DNA from: an uncultured Clostridia bacterium
GTDB lineage: Bacteria; Bacillota; Clostridia; TANB77; CAG-508
DNA length: 64,000 nucleotides
NCBI GenBank assembly: GCA_934168365.1
Contig: CAKPNJ010000005.1
Span: forward strand, 1-64,000
Reading direction: 5' to 3'
Part shown: positions 1 through 9,290 of the stretch, piece after piece
How the letters are laid out: each line of letters starts with the position of its first letter
Numbering within the stretch: position 1 is the first letter of the stretch
Notes under the pieces: model-generated
Seen by the model: the letters and a program-made list of their open reading frames with translations, nothing else
What the model was told of the DNA's origin: nothing
Database searches by the model: none
Program-made: the position numbers and the translations under genes

Positions 1-2306
1 GTAAACCAGGTTATACATTTGAAAAATGGCAACCATCAGTAGCAACAGAAGTAACATCAAATGCAGAATATGTAGCACAATGGACAGCAAATACAAACAC
101 AAAATATACTGTAGAACATTATCTACAAAAATTAAATAAAACCGATGAATATGATTTAAAAGAAACTGAAAATAACCTTACAGGAACAACAGGAGAGCTA
201 ACAAATGCACAAGCTAAATCTTATGATGGATTTACTGAACAACCATTTGAACAAAAAGAGATAGCAGGAGATGGAACTACAGTAGTAAAAATATATTATA
301 TTAGAAACAACTATCAATACAAAGTCCAATATTGGTATGAAAATGAACAAGGAACATATGAACATCTTGAAACAGTTATTGGAGAAAAAGTACCATATGG
401 AACAGTAATTGACACATTTACACCAAAAGATGGTGATGGAAAATACGTTTTAGATCATGTTGATCCTGCAAAATCAGCAACAGATAATAAAACAGCAAAC
501 TTAGTGATTACACACAAAGAAAGTGAAAACATATTAAATGTATATTATAAGAGAAATTCATTTAATTACAAAATAGTATACTACAAAGAGATAGCTAATG
601 GAGAAGAGCTTATACCATCAACAGAAAATAAACAACAACAAAAACTAAAAACAAAAATTACAGATGAAATATTAAAAGCTGACTTTGGCGCAAATTGGAA
701 AAATGCAAAAAAACCACAAGAAGGATACCAAGATGGTATAGTTGAAAATGCAGAATCTACAAATTATTATATTACAATAAAAGAAAGTGACAATGTAATT
801 AAAGTTGTATATAAATTAAAAACAAATATTGAATATACAGTAAAATATTACTTTAATGAAAAAGAAGACGCATCAAAAGAAGATTCTGGTACTGCAAAAT
901 ACGGACAACAAATAAATTTTGTAAATGATTATAGTGATGGTGTATGGATAAAAGATGAGCAAAAATCAACACCACTTCCATATGAAATTAAAGAATCGGG
1001 AAATGTTATTAAAGTTTACTATGTAAAACCTGACATAACAGCTAAAAAAACAATATGGCAAAAGGGCAAAGAATTAGATGGTAATGCAATAGTAGAAGCA
1101 GGTTCTACAGTAACATATAAGATAACTGCAAGTAATACAGGATATTTAGCAGGAAATGTTACAATTAAAGATGAAGAATTACCACAAGGAAATGTTACAA
1201 ACATCACAGCAACAGGTCATACAGAAACATTAACAGTCCAAGATTTAAAAGACGGAATAGTATTAAAAAATGTACCAGCTCAAGGAACAGCAGAAGTAAC
1301 AATCACAATTAAGCTAACAGGGGCAATTGGAACACCAATATCAAACACAGCTAAATATGATGATACAAAAACTAATAGAGTAGAAAATAATGTTGAAAAA
1401 ACAGTAGCATTAAAGGCAAAAGCAGAACAAGTACAGGTACTTAACACTAATGTAATTCTTGTTATGGATATATCATTTAGTATGAATGACAGACCAGTAT
1501 GCACAGATCACACAACAGAGAAAGAACATAGAGATGCAGGATGTGGCAAAAGAGGAGATACATGGTTAAAGAAAGACAAGAAGATTGATATTGCTAAAAC
1601 AGTAATAAATAAATTTATTGATAGTGTTAAATTACCAGATCAAGCAACTACAGATAGTTCAATAATTGAAGTAATAAAATTCAATGGATGGCCTGATGTA
1701 GTTGGAGAAGCATCTAATTCTCAATCTAAAAGTGATTTAAAAGCTAAAGTAAACAGGTTAGGCGCAACTGGTGGAACATGGTACTCAAGACCACTTGCAA
1801 TGACTACAGAGGAAATAACTAAACTAACTGAAGAAAGACCAGATAATAGAAATATAGTAATTTTCGTAAGTGATGGAGAACCAGCTGAAGTAGACAAAAC
1901 AATTAAAGACGAAGCAGACAAATTAAAAGCTGTACCAAATACAACTGTATATACAGTAGGCTTTGATGCTGATATTGAAATATTAAAACAAATTGCTACA
2001 GACTATGGAAAATATAGAACAACAGATCAAGCAAGTAGTTTAAATACAATTTTCAATGAGATAGTAGATGAAATTGCTATAAAAACTGAAAAGAAACAAT
2101 CAGTATCAGGAAAAATTGAATTAAGCAATGTAGATTTAAGCAAAACAAACAAAGTTGTGATAAAAGTAAATGGAACAGCAATTTCAGCAGATAAAGTTCA
2201 AGCAGCTATTGTAACAGAGAATAGTAAATATTATATAGACTTAAATAAACTTAACTTATCAAGCTTACGAGATGATGTTTTAATTGAATACTTTATAAAT
2301 GAATAA
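1..2306 (+). CDS. Large surface protein with MucBP-like repeats and a von Willebrand A domain (5' end outside window)
   Basis: The reading frame is open from base 3, so the start lies upstream. About 767 residues are visible. The first ~340 hold four repeats of roughly 70-90 residues, each starting with a Y-x-V/I-x-Y-Y type strand and ending in IxVxYY, as in MucBP/InlB-type adhesin repeats. Next comes a DUF11-like beta domain (TVTYKITASNTG), then a vWA domain from about residue 480 with a MIDAS motif DISFS and the strand IVIFVSDGEPAE. The C terminus ends in FINE with neither a sorting motif nor a membrane anchor. It is probably secreted or cell-wall associated and may bind ligands through the metal site. 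Substrate and partner are unknown. Confidence 0.8.
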   Translation, partial: KPGYTFEKWQPSVATEVTSNAEYVAQWTANTNTKYTVEHYLQKLNKTDEYDLKETENNLTGTTGELTNAQAKSYDGFTEQPFEQKEIAGDGTTVVKIYYIRNNYQYKVQYWYENEQGTYEHLETVIGEKVPYGTVIDTFTPKDGDGKYVLDHVDPAKSATDNKTANLVITHKESENILNVYYKRNSFNYKIVYYKEIANGEELIPSTENKQQQKLKTKITDEILKADFGANWKNAKKPQEGYQDGIVENAESTNYYITIKESDNVIKVVYKLKTNIEYTVKYYFNEKEDASKEDSGTAKYGQQINFVNDYSDGVWIKDEQKSTPLPYEIKESGNVIKVYYVKPDITAKKTIWQKGKELDGNAIVEAGSTVTYKITASNTGYLAGNVTIKDEELPQGNVTNITATGHTETLTVQDLKDGIVLKNVPAQGTAEVTITIKLTGAIGTPISNTAKYDDTKTNRVENNVEKTVALKAKAEQVQVLNTNVILVMDISFSMNDRPVCTDHTTEKEHRDAGCGKRGDTWLKKDKKIDIAKTVINKFIDSVKLPDQATTDSSIIEVIKFNGWPDVVGEASNSQSKSDLKAKVNRLGATGGTWYSRPLAMTTEEITKLTEERPDNRNIVIFVSDGEPAEVDKTIKDEADKLKAVPNTTVYTVGFDADIEILKQIATDYGKYRTTDQASSLNTIFNEIVDEIAIKTEKKQSVSGKIELSNVDLSKTNKVVIKVNGTAISADKVQAAIVTENSKYYIDLNKLNLSSLRDDVLIEYFINE

Positions 2307-2319
2307 AACACTAATAAAA

Positions 2320-2348
2320 AGGCGGATTTAATATCCGCCTCAATTTTT
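2320..2348 (+). terminator. Rho-independent terminator after vWA protein
   Basis: The arms AGGCGGAT and ATCCGCCT flank the loop TTAAT and are followed by CAATTTTT. The hairpin ends transcription of the surface protein gene. Confidence 0.85.
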
Positions 2349-2371
2349 AAAAAATAGGGAGGTTTTTCTAA

Positions 2372-2845
2372 GTGGGAAAACACAGTGAAGAGAAAAAAGG
2401 TATTGATAAAAAATGGCTTATTATTATAATAGCAGTAATAATATTAGTTGCTGTAGGAATTACTGCAACAATATTAATAATAAAATATAAACCAAATTTT
2501 GGTAATCAAAACATTACTTCAATAAAAGACGAAAAAACAGTTGAACAAGAAAAATTAGTTTTAAAAAGTAATTTAGATTATAATAAAATTATAGAATATA
2601 TATTTGAAAATAACATAGTAAAAACTACAAAAATTTATGAACAATTTGAACAAAAAGAAACATATGAAAGCAAAAAGCAAATATATAGCATTACTCCAAG
2701 CATTAGTATAATAAAGCAAAATGATGAAGAACAATCAATAGAAACTGAGCAACCAGTTATAGAAGAAGAAAAAGACCTATCATATGAAGAAATATGTAAT
2801 AAATACTTAGAAAGATTTTCAGACTTATATACAATTATAAAGTAG
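2372..2845 (+). CDS. Single-pass membrane protein of unknown function
   Basis: I do not recognise this 157-residue protein. A basic N terminus (MGKHSEEKKG) is followed by one strongly hydrophobic helix at about residues 14-38, then a long charged, Glu/Gln/Lys-rich segment that probably faces outside. The short conserved-looking C terminus contains SYEEICNKYLERF. The start is GTG, 9 bases after GGGAGG, which fixes the N terminus. It sits between two terminators and so is likely transcribed alone. Nothing visible suggests an enzyme. Confidence 0.65.
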   Translation: MGKHSEEKKGIDKKWLIIIIAVIILVAVGITATILIIKYKPNFGNQNITSIKDEKTVEQEKLVLKSNLDYNKIIEYIFENNIVKTTKIYEQFEQKETYESKKQIYSITPSISIIKQNDEEQSIETEQPVIEEEKDLSYEEICNKYLERFSDLYTIIK

Positions 2846-2870
2846 AATTTTTATTCTACTTTTATTTTTT
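2840..2870 (+). terminator. Terminator overlapping the stop codon
   Basis: The arms AAGTAGAAT and ATTCTACTT lie at 2840-2848 and 2853-2861 and are followed by a T-rich run. The TAG stop lies inside the left arm. Confidence 0.8.
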
Positions 2871-2931
2871 TTCTCTTGAATAAATAAAATAACTATAATA
2901 TAATAAAGAAAAAATGGAGAAAAAGGCGAAA

Positions 2932-3981
2932 ATGAATTTACAAAAGAAATTGCAAAATATTGGAATTGAACAAATTGCTAAAATCGATCCAGAATTTGTA
3001 AGGTTAATAGCATTTAATGTAACAGAAGCATTAACAAAAGCTTTTCCTGCAATATACGAGCAATATAACAATATCTTAGCACAACTAATAAACTGTAATA
3101 TGTATACAGCCAAAATAACCAAACCAATATCAAAAGTAAATTACATATATGAAAATAATAGTATATACATTGATGAAAACATTGATTTAACTACAATAAA
3201 TGAACAAATAATTCATGAATGTATTCACTATCTACAAGACAGTAGAAACAAAAATGGAAAACTTAACAAAATAGGTTTATGTAATTTTGGGAAATTCTCA
3301 GTATTTGGATTAGGAATAAACGAAGCAATAGTACAATATATATCAGCTAAAACTGTAAAAAATGAAGTTGAAATAATAGAAAAATATGGAGTTAGACTAA
3401 AAACAATTAGTCCAAATTATTATCCTTTTTTAACAAGTTTAATTGAGCAAATTGCATATCTTATGGGAGAAGATATATTAGTAATAGGAATATTATATAA
3501 AGGTAATAAATTAGAAGATGAATTATTAAATACATTTGAAGCAAACACAAAAAGGATTATAAATCAATTTGATATAATAGTTGATATAAACAATAAATTA
3601 AATACAGAAACAAACCAAGAAAAAATTAAAATATATCAGGAAGAAATTACTGCAATGTATATTGACACGCAAAATAAAATATTTAGTACATTTTTTGAAA
3701 AGACTTTACCAAAACTTACAACTTGCCAAGAAGTAGATTATTATATGGATAAGGCAGTATGCTATAGAAGTGTAATGGGAGTAAGTACACAGGAAAGATT
3801 TTTATTTGGGAGTTTTTATGACATAAAATTAGAAGAACTAATAAGCAAATATGAAAAAAAGAAAGTACAGATTTGCAAAAAAAGAGATAGCAATACATTA
3901 GCTGTTGTTTCTAATAATAAAATAATAAAACTGATAAGAAAAATAGTAGCATATTTTTCAGCACAAAAAGACGAACAATAA
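2932..3981 (+). CDS. Zincin-like putative metallopeptidase, unassigned family
   Basis: The protein has about 349 residues. It carries HECIH inside a helix-like context (IIHECIHYLQD, about residues 93-103), matching the zinc-binding HExxH signature. A downstream helix with GINEAIVQY could supply the third, glutamate ligand as in gluzincins. There is no clear signal peptide, and only a weakly hydrophobic stretch near residue 165, so a cytoplasmic location is likely. I chose the ATG at 2932 over 2914 because GGAGA precedes it and a TATAAT at 2894-2899 would start transcription close to 2906. The family and substrate are not recognised. Calling it a peptidase rests only on the motif. Confidence 0.6.
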   Translation: MNLQKKLQNIGIEQIAKIDPEFVRLIAFNVTEALTKAFPAIYEQYNNILAQLINCNMYTAKITKPISKVNYIYENNSIYIDENIDLTTINEQIIHECIHYLQDSRNKNGKLNKIGLCNFGKFSVFGLGINEAIVQYISAKTVKNEVEIIEKYGVRLKTISPNYYPFLTSLIEQIAYLMGEDILVIGILYKGNKLEDELLNTFEANTKRIINQFDIIVDINNKLNTETNQEKIKIYQEEITAMYIDTQNKIFSTFFEKTLPKLTTCQEVDYYMDKAVCYRSVMGVSTQERFLFGSFYDIKLEELISKYEKKKVQICKKRDSNTLAVVSNNKIIKLIRKIVAYFSAQKDEQ

Positions 3982-3982
3982 T

Positions 3983-4021
3983 AAAAGCGAAAATAGGTAA
4001 AATTTACTTATTTTCGCTTTT
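3983..4021. terminator. Bidirectional terminator between convergent genes
   Basis: A nearly perfect inverted repeat (AAAAGCGAAAATA and its complement) lies between the converging genes at 2932-3981 (+) and 4020-4382 (-). It has an A run on one side and a T run on the other, so it can serve both. Confidence 0.8.
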
Positions 4022-4382
4022 AAAATAACATATTCAAAACATTTATAATAGCTGTAATCAGTACAATTTTCCAAGATAGCCTTCCAGTTGTGGTAAAAAC
4101 ATTTTTTACAATAGTTAAATTGTAGTCTTTACGTACAACTAAAGCTAAGCAGTTAGGTTCAGGTACATTTTCATCTTTAGGTTCTACTACATTAGAAATA
4201 GTTGGAGTACTTTGAGGGTATAAATTGGAATTATTAGATGACGTTAAAACAGATTCAATATCAGTACCAAAATCTCTCTCAGCAAAAGCAGCATAACTAG
4301 CTTTAACTTCATTTAAAATTTTAACTGCATAAATTGTAGCGTTGTTTACAACTTCAGCATTTTCATTCTGTACTTCTAACAT
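4020..4382 (-). CDS. Small C-terminally anchored protein of unknown function
   Basis: This is a 120-residue protein on the minus strand. The start is supported by AGAGGTGAT seven bases upstream of ATG. The N-terminal half is polar (ENAEVVNNATIYAVKI), the middle is low-complexity Ser/Asn/Pro-rich, and the last ~18 residues (WKIVLITAIINVLNMLF) look like a membrane tail. I do not recognise the family. A tail-anchored arrangement with most of the protein in the cytoplasm is an inference from the hydrophobicity pattern. Confidence 0.55.
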   Translation of the reverse strand: MLEVQNENAEVVNNATIYAVKILNEVKASYAAFAERDFGTDIESVLTSSNNSNLYPQSTPTISNVVEPKDENVPEPNCLALVVRKDYNLTIVKNVFTTTGRLSWKIVLITAIINVLNMLF

Positions 4383-4528
4383 AATATCACCTCTCTTTTG
4401 TGCAAAATATCTAAACTAAGTATAACATTAAAAATTACATAAGTAAAGAAAATTTGACAATATTTTTACCATAAAAAAGAATGAATAAAAACTAAAAAAT
4501 AGTTTAATATAAAAATAGACGAAAACTC

Positions 4529-4557
4529 TTGCAATAAATGCCAAAATGTGGTAATAT
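4529..4557 (+). promoter_or_regulatory. Sigma-A-like promoter of the valS T-box transcript
   Basis: TTGCAA at 4529-4534 and TAATAT at 4552-4557 are separated by 17 bp. The predicted start near 4564 begins the T-box leader. Confidence 0.65.
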
Positions 4558-4564
4558 AGATTAT

Positions 4565-4812
4565 AGTTTTAAAGGCAAAGAAAAAGAGAAGTAAGTTTTA
4601 ACTAACTATAAAGAGAACAGAAGTCACCGGCTGAGAGCTTCTGATAGTATAGAAAACTGAAGGTAGCTTTGGAGCCGATAAATTGAAATAGTAGTAAATT
4701 TATCCGTATAACTTGCGTTAAAAGTAACTAAGATTAACAATAAAATTGTTAAATTAAGGTGGTACCGTGAGAATAATACCTCGCCCTTATTTCAGGGCGA
4801 GGATTTTTGTTT
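4565..4812 (+). promoter_or_regulatory. T-box riboswitch controlling valS
   Basis: The conserved T-box sequence AAGGTGGTACCGTGA is at 4756-4770. It is followed by a terminator stem CCTCGCCCT/AGGGCGAGG (4779-4787 and 4794-4802) with a T run, 20 nt before the valS start. The T-box element overlaps the alternative antiterminator pairing, as in the family. In stem I the triplet GTA at 4663-4665, just before GCTTTGGAG, sits where the specifier codon is expected and would match tRNA-Val. Uncharged tRNA-Val would therefore allow read-through. The specifier assignment is by position, not by a computed fold. Confidence 0.93.
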
Positions 4813-4831
4813 TAATAAGGAGGAATGTAAA

Positions 4832-7471
4832 ATGCACGAATTAGAAGGAAAGTTTGAACCACAAACTTTTGAAGAGGAAATTTATAAAAATTGGAATGAA
4901 AAGGGTTATTTTAAACCATCTGATGACAAAACTAAAAAGCCATATACAATAGTAATTCCACCACCAAATATTACTGGTAAATTACACATGGGTCATGCTC
5001 TTGATGAGACTTTGCAAGATATTTTAATTAGATATAAAAGAATGCAAGGGTTTAATACTTTATGGGTTCCAGGAACAGACCATGCTTCAATTGCAACAGA
5101 AGCTAAAATAGTTGAAAAACTAAAAGCAGAAGGAATTACAAAAGAAAACCTTGGTAGAGAGGGTTTCTTAAAAAGAGCATGGGAATGGAAAGAAGAATAT
5201 GGTGGAACTATATTAAATCAGCTTAAAAAATTAGGTTGTTCTTGTGACTGGTCTAGAGAAAGATTTACAATGGATGAAGGTTTATCTAATGCCGTAACAG
5301 AGGTATTCATAGACCTATACAATAAAGGACTAATTTATAAGGGAAAAAGAATGATAAATTGGTGCCCATATTGCAATACTTCAATTTCAGATGCAGAAGT
5401 AGATTATGAAGAAGAACCAACACATTTATGGTATGTTAAATATCCTGTAAAAGGAGAAGAGGGTAAATTTGTTATAGTAGCAACTACAAGACCAGAAACA
5501 ATGTTGGGAGACACAGGAATTGCAGTACATCCAGATGATGAAAGATATAAAGACTTAGTAGGAAAAACTGTAATATTACCAATTATGAACAAAGAAATTC
5601 CTATTATAGCAGACGAGTTCGTAGAAAAAGAATTTGGAACAGGTGCTGTAAAACTTACACCTGCACATGATCCAAATGATTATCAAGCAGCATTAAAACA
5701 TAACTTAGAAATTATACCTGTATTTGATGAAGAATTTAAAATGAACAATTTGGTACCTGAATATAAAGGTATGGATATGTATGAAGCAAGAGAAAAAATA
5801 GTTGAAAGATTACAAAAAGAAGGATACTTAGTAAAAATAGAAGACTATACTCACAATGTAGGAAAATGCTATCGTTGCCACCATACAATTGAACCACATA
5901 TTTCAGAGCAATGGTTTGTAAAAATGGAACCTTTGGCTAAACCAGCTATTGAAGCAGTTAGAACAGGTAAAGTAGAATTTGTACCTGAAAGATTTGATAA
6001 GATTTATTACAACTGGATGGAAAATATTCAAGATTGGTGTATTTCAAGACAATTATGGTGGGGTCACAGAATACCAGCATATTATTGTCAAGAATGTGGA
6101 GAAGTTATAGTATCAAAAGAAGAGCCACATAAATGCACAAAATGTGGAAGTACAAATTTAAAACAAGATGAAGATACATTAGATACATGGTTTAGCTCTG
6201 CATTATGGCCATTTTCAACATTAGGTTGGCCAGAACAAACTGAAGACTATAAATACTTCTACCCAACAAGTACATTAGTTACAGGTTATGATATAATATT
6301 CTTCTGGGTAGCAAGAATGATATTCTCAGCACTAGAACATACAGGTCAAGTACCATTTAACAAAGTATTTATTCATGGAATAGTACGTGATAGCTTAGGA
6401 AGAAAAATGTCTAAGAGTTTAGGTAATGGAATTGATCCATTAGAAATTATTGCAAAATATGGTACAGATGCTTTAAGATTTTCACTAGTTTTAGGAATAT
6501 CACCAGGAAATGATATTAGATATATGCCTGAAAAATTAGAATCAGCATCAAACTTTGCAAACAAGTTATGGAATGCATCAAAATTTGTTTTAAGCAATAT
6601 GCCAAAAGATGGTTCAAAATTGGCAGAAGATAGATTGCCAGAAAACTTATGTTATGAAGATAAATGGATTTTATCTAAATTAAATAAATTAGTTAAAGAA
6701 GTAACTAACAACCTAGAAAACTTTGAGCTTGGAATTGCAACACAAAAAGTATATGACTTTATTTGGAATGAATTCTGTGACTGGTATATTGAAATGGTAA
6801 AATCTCGTTTATATGATGAAAATTGCACAACAAAATTTGCTGCACAATATACTTTAAACAAAGTATTAAAAGATTCATTAAAATTATTACATCCAGTAAT
6901 GCCATTTGTAACAGAAAAAATATATATGCAACTATATCATAATGATGAAAGCATAATGATTTCAAAATGGCCGGAATATACAGAAAGCTTATCATTTGAA
7001 AAAGAAGAAGAGCAAATAGAAAAATTAAAAACAATAATAGTTGGAATTAGAAATTTACGTACAAACTTAAATGTTCATCCAAGTAAAAAATCTAAATTGA
7101 TATTTGTAACAAAAACAGCAAATGATATGCTAAAAGAATCAAGTGCAATGATACAAAAATTAGGATTTGCAAATGAAATAGATATACAAGAAAACAAAGA
7201 AAATATACCTCAAAATGCGATGTCAGTTTTAGCAGATGGAATAGAAGTATATATACCATTTGAAGAATTAGTAGATTTAGAAGCAGAAAAACAAAGACTA
7301 CAAGGTGAAAGAGAAAAACTACTTTCTGAAGTTGCAAGAGGAGAAAAAATGCTTTCAAATCCTGGCTTTGTAAACAAAGCACCAGAAGCAAAAATAAATG
7401 AAGAAAAAGCAAAACTTGCTAAATACAAAGAAATGCTTGAAAAAGTTGAAGAAAGAATCAAAAGCATATAG
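4832..7471 (+). CDS. valS: Valyl-tRNA synthetase
   Basis: This class I aminoacyl-tRNA synthetase of 879 residues, the normal bacterial length, joins valine to tRNA-Val in the cytoplasm. The HIGH motif appears as HMGH near residue 55 after PPPNITGK, and KMSKS lies near residue 525. An editing domain lies between them (TTRPETMLGDTG). Cysteine pairs (CYRCHH, CQECGE with CTKCGS) suggest structural zinc. A C-terminal coiled coil of about 65 residues ends the protein, as expected for ValRS. The ATG is preceded by AAGGAGG. It is controlled by the T-box directly upstream and ends in a strong terminator. The call is secure. Confidence 0.98.
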   Translation: MHELEGKFEPQTFEEEIYKNWNEKGYFKPSDDKTKKPYTIVIPPPNITGKLHMGHALDETLQDILIRYKRMQGFNTLWVPGTDHASIATEAKIVEKLKAEGITKENLGREGFLKRAWEWKEEYGGTILNQLKKLGCSCDWSRERFTMDEGLSNAVTEVFIDLYNKGLIYKGKRMINWCPYCNTSISDAEVDYEEEPTHLWYVKYPVKGEEGKFVIVATTRPETMLGDTGIAVHPDDERYKDLVGKTVILPIMNKEIPIIADEFVEKEFGTGAVKLTPAHDPNDYQAALKHNLEIIPVFDEEFKMNNLVPEYKGMDMYEAREKIVERLQKEGYLVKIEDYTHNVGKCYRCHHTIEPHISEQWFVKMEPLAKPAIEAVRTGKVEFVPERFDKIYYNWMENIQDWCISRQLWWGHRIPAYYCQECGEVIVSKEEPHKCTKCGSTNLKQDEDTLDTWFSSALWPFSTLGWPEQTEDYKYFYPTSTLVTGYDIIFFWVARMIFSALEHTGQVPFNKVFIHGIVRDSLGRKMSKSLGNGIDPLEIIAKYGTDALRFSLVLGISPGNDIRYMPEKLESASNFANKLWNASKFVLSNMPKDGSKLAEDRLPENLCYEDKWILSKLNKLVKEVTNNLENFELGIATQKVYDFIWNEFCDWYIEMVKSRLYDENCTTKFAAQYTLNKVLKDSLKLLHPVMPFVTEKIYMQLYHNDESIMISKWPEYTESLSFEKEEEQIEKLKTIIVGIRNLRTNLNVHPSKKSKLIFVTKTANDMLKESSAMIQKLGFANEIDIQENKENIPQNAMSVLADGIEVYIPFEELVDLEAEKQRLQGEREKLLSEVARGEKMLSNPGFVNKAPEAKINEEKAKLAKYKEMLEKVEERIKSI

Positions 7472-7516
7472 CACAAATAACTGGTAGCCACAGGCTACCA
7501 GTTATTTGTGTTTTTT
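7472..7516 (+). terminator. Strong valS terminator
   Basis: An 18-bp perfect stem (7472-7489 with 7493-7510, loop ACA) is followed by TTTTTT. Confidence 0.95.
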
Positions 7517-7711
7517 CCTCCTTAAGGTATCAAAGACTTCCTCATCTTATCATAAAATCAAGAAAAATATTCTGAAAAATCAATAAATTCCTAAAGAAAA
7601 AAATGTCGAAAACTTACCAAAATTCGACAAAACTTCCTAGCTTTCGCTCTAGTAATAAACTGGAAAAAAATGTATAATAGGACAAGCAAAACAATTAAGG
7701 GAGGTACACAT

Positions 7712-8035
7712 ATGACAAGTGAATTTGATGAACTAGATAATTGCTTATACATTCAAATTACAGAAGAAATAGACCATCATACCACAGAAATAATAAGGAG
7801 GAAAATGGATAATGAAATTACGAGATTTATGCCTAGAAAAGTTGTGTTTGATTTTAGTAAGGTTTCTTTTATGGACAGTGCAGGAATAGGACTTTTAATA
7901 GGAAGATACAAACTAGCCAAAATGCTTGGAGGAGTTGCAGAAATAACAAATACAAGTAAATCAATTGAAAAAGTGTTAGAAATGAGCGGAATTACTAGAA
8001 TAATTCCAATTATTCAAAACAGTAAAGTAAGTTAA
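7712..8035 (+). CDS. spoIIAA: Anti-sigma F factor antagonist SpoIIAA
   Basis: This is a STAS-domain protein of 107 residues. In the forespore pathway the unphosphorylated form binds SpoIIAB and frees sigma F. The phosphorylatable serine is in MDSAGIG at about residues 54-60. I placed the start at 7712 because GGGAGG precedes it. The frame is open further upstream to an ATG at 7670, but that has no ribosome site. It is followed after 11 nt by spoIIAB and then by sigF, the canonical order. I could not identify a convincing sigma-H promoter upstream. Confidence 0.95.
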   Translation: MTSEFDELDNCLYIQITEEIDHHTTEIIRRKMDNEITRFMPRKVVFDFSKVSFMDSAGIGLLIGRYKLAKMLGGVAEITNTSKSIEKVLEMSGITRIIPIIQNSKVS

Positions 8036-8046
8036 GGAGGTACAAA

Positions 8047-8523
8047 ATGAAAAGTAGGTATGATAATGAAATGGAGCTACAATTTGTAAGTAAATCAAGA
8101 AATGAAGCTTTTGCACGTATCACAGTAGCAGCATTTGCTGCACAATTAGACCCTACAATTGAAGAGTTGGCAGATATAAAAACTGCTGTATCAGAAGCTG
8201 TTACAAATTGCATAGTCCATGCTTATGAAGATACAGAAGGAATAGTAAAATTAAGAGCTACATTGTTAGATAATGTACTTGAAATAGAAATTTCTGATAA
8301 TGGAAAAGGAATTGAAGATGTAGAACTTGCAAGAAAACCTTTATATACAACAAAAGGAAATCTTGAAAGGTCTGGAATGGGCTTTACGATAATGGAGAGC
8401 TTTATGGATGAAATAGAAATTCATTCAGTAGTTGGAATTGGAACAAAAGTAGTAATGAAGAAAAAAATAAAAAAAGAAGATAACGAAATAATAGAAGAAG
8501 AAAAAAATGCTCTAATCAATTAA
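8047..8523 (+). CDS. spoIIAB: Anti-sigma F factor / serine kinase SpoIIAB
   Basis: This GHKL-type ATPase of 158 residues binds sigma F and phosphorylates SpoIIAA. The N box is visible as EAVTNCIVHAY, the G1 box as DNGKGI, and the G2 region as SGMGFTIMESF with a following GIGT. A charged tail after residue 135 (KKKIKKEDNEIIEEEK) is longer than in Bacillus. The start is fixed by AAGGAGGT seven bases before ATG. It lies in the spoIIA operon between spoIIAA and sigF. Confidence 0.96.
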   Translation: MKSRYDNEMELQFVSKSRNEAFARITVAAFAAQLDPTIEELADIKTAVSEAVTNCIVHAYEDTEGIVKLRATLLDNVLEIEISDNGKGIEDVELARKPLYTTKGNLERSGMGFTIMESFMDEIEIHSVVGIGTKVVMKKKIKKEDNEIIEEEKNALIN

Positions 8524-8541
8524 GATAGGAGGCATTTTTTT

Positions 8542-9273
8542 ATGCAAGAAGAATTTGATAATAAGATAGAAGACATTATAAAGGCACAGCAAGGTGACAA
8601 AGATGCTATGCAGTATTTAATTGATACTAATAAAGGGCTTATTTGGAGCATTATAAAACGTTTTCAGGACAGAGGATATGAGTTAGAAGACTTATATCAA
8701 ATAGGAGTAATGGGCTTTATAAAATGTGTAAAAAGGTTTGATGGCAATTTTGAAGTACGACTATCTACATATGCAGTTCCATATATTTTAGGTGAAGTTA
8801 AAAGGTACATTAGGGATAATGGACCTATAAGAATTAGTAGAAGCTTAAAAGAACTTGCAATAAAAGCTTTAGAAGCCAAAAATGAATATTATAGAAAAAC
8901 AGGACAAGAGATTAAAATAGAAGAACTAGCTAATATGCTAGGAACATCAAAAGAAGAAGTTACCTTATCTTTAGAAGCTTTTCAACCGATTTGTTCAATA
9001 GATGAACAATTAGGAGATGAAGGCGAAGATGGGTTATGTTTGTTAGACAGAATGTCAAATCAAATCGACGAAGCAAATGTGTTAACAAACAAACTTTGCA
9101 TACAACAAGCTATTAATAATTTGAAAGATAATGAAAAACAGGTAATTCTTTTGAGATATTATAAAGGAAAAACACAAACTGAAATTGCTAAGATTATGGG
9201 TATTACACAAGTACAGGTTTCACGTATAGAAAAAAGAGTATTAGAAAATATGAGAGTAAAATTAGCAATTTAA
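8542..9273 (+). CDS. sigF: RNA polymerase sigma-F factor
   Basis: This forespore sigma factor has 243 residues. Region 2 is seen in ELEDLYQIGVMGFIKCVKRFD with the -10 recognition segment RLSTYAVPYI. Region 3 follows with IRISRSLKELA. Region 4 carries a helix-turn-helix (GKTQTEIAKIMGITQVQVSRIEKR). The start is supported by AGGAGG. It is the third gene of the spoIIA operon, held inactive by SpoIIAB. SigG is closely related, but the position behind spoIIAA-spoIIAB makes SigF the right call. Confidence 0.96.
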   Translation: MQEEFDNKIEDIIKAQQGDKDAMQYLIDTNKGLIWSIIKRFQDRGYELEDLYQIGVMGFIKCVKRFDGNFEVRLSTYAVPYILGEVKRYIRDNGPIRISRSLKELAIKALEAKNEYYRKTGQEIKIEELANMLGTSKEEVTLSLEAFQPICSIDEQLGDEGEDGLCLLDRMSNQIDEANVLTNKLCIQQAINNLKDNEKQVILLRYYKGKTQTEIAKIMGITQVQVSRIEKRVLENMRVKLAI

Positions 9274-9290
9274 TAGAAAAGGAGAAAAAA

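Noticed and set aside
7600..7711. Sigma-H promoter for the spoIIA operon
   Set aside because: Expected from biology, but no AGGAWWT plus GAAT pair at correct spacing could be found; TATAAT at 7673 lacks a matching -35.
7670..7711. Upstream start for spoIIAA at 7670
   Set aside because: No ribosome site, overlaps a possible -10 box, and the STAS domain starts after the ATG at 7712, which follows GGGAGG.
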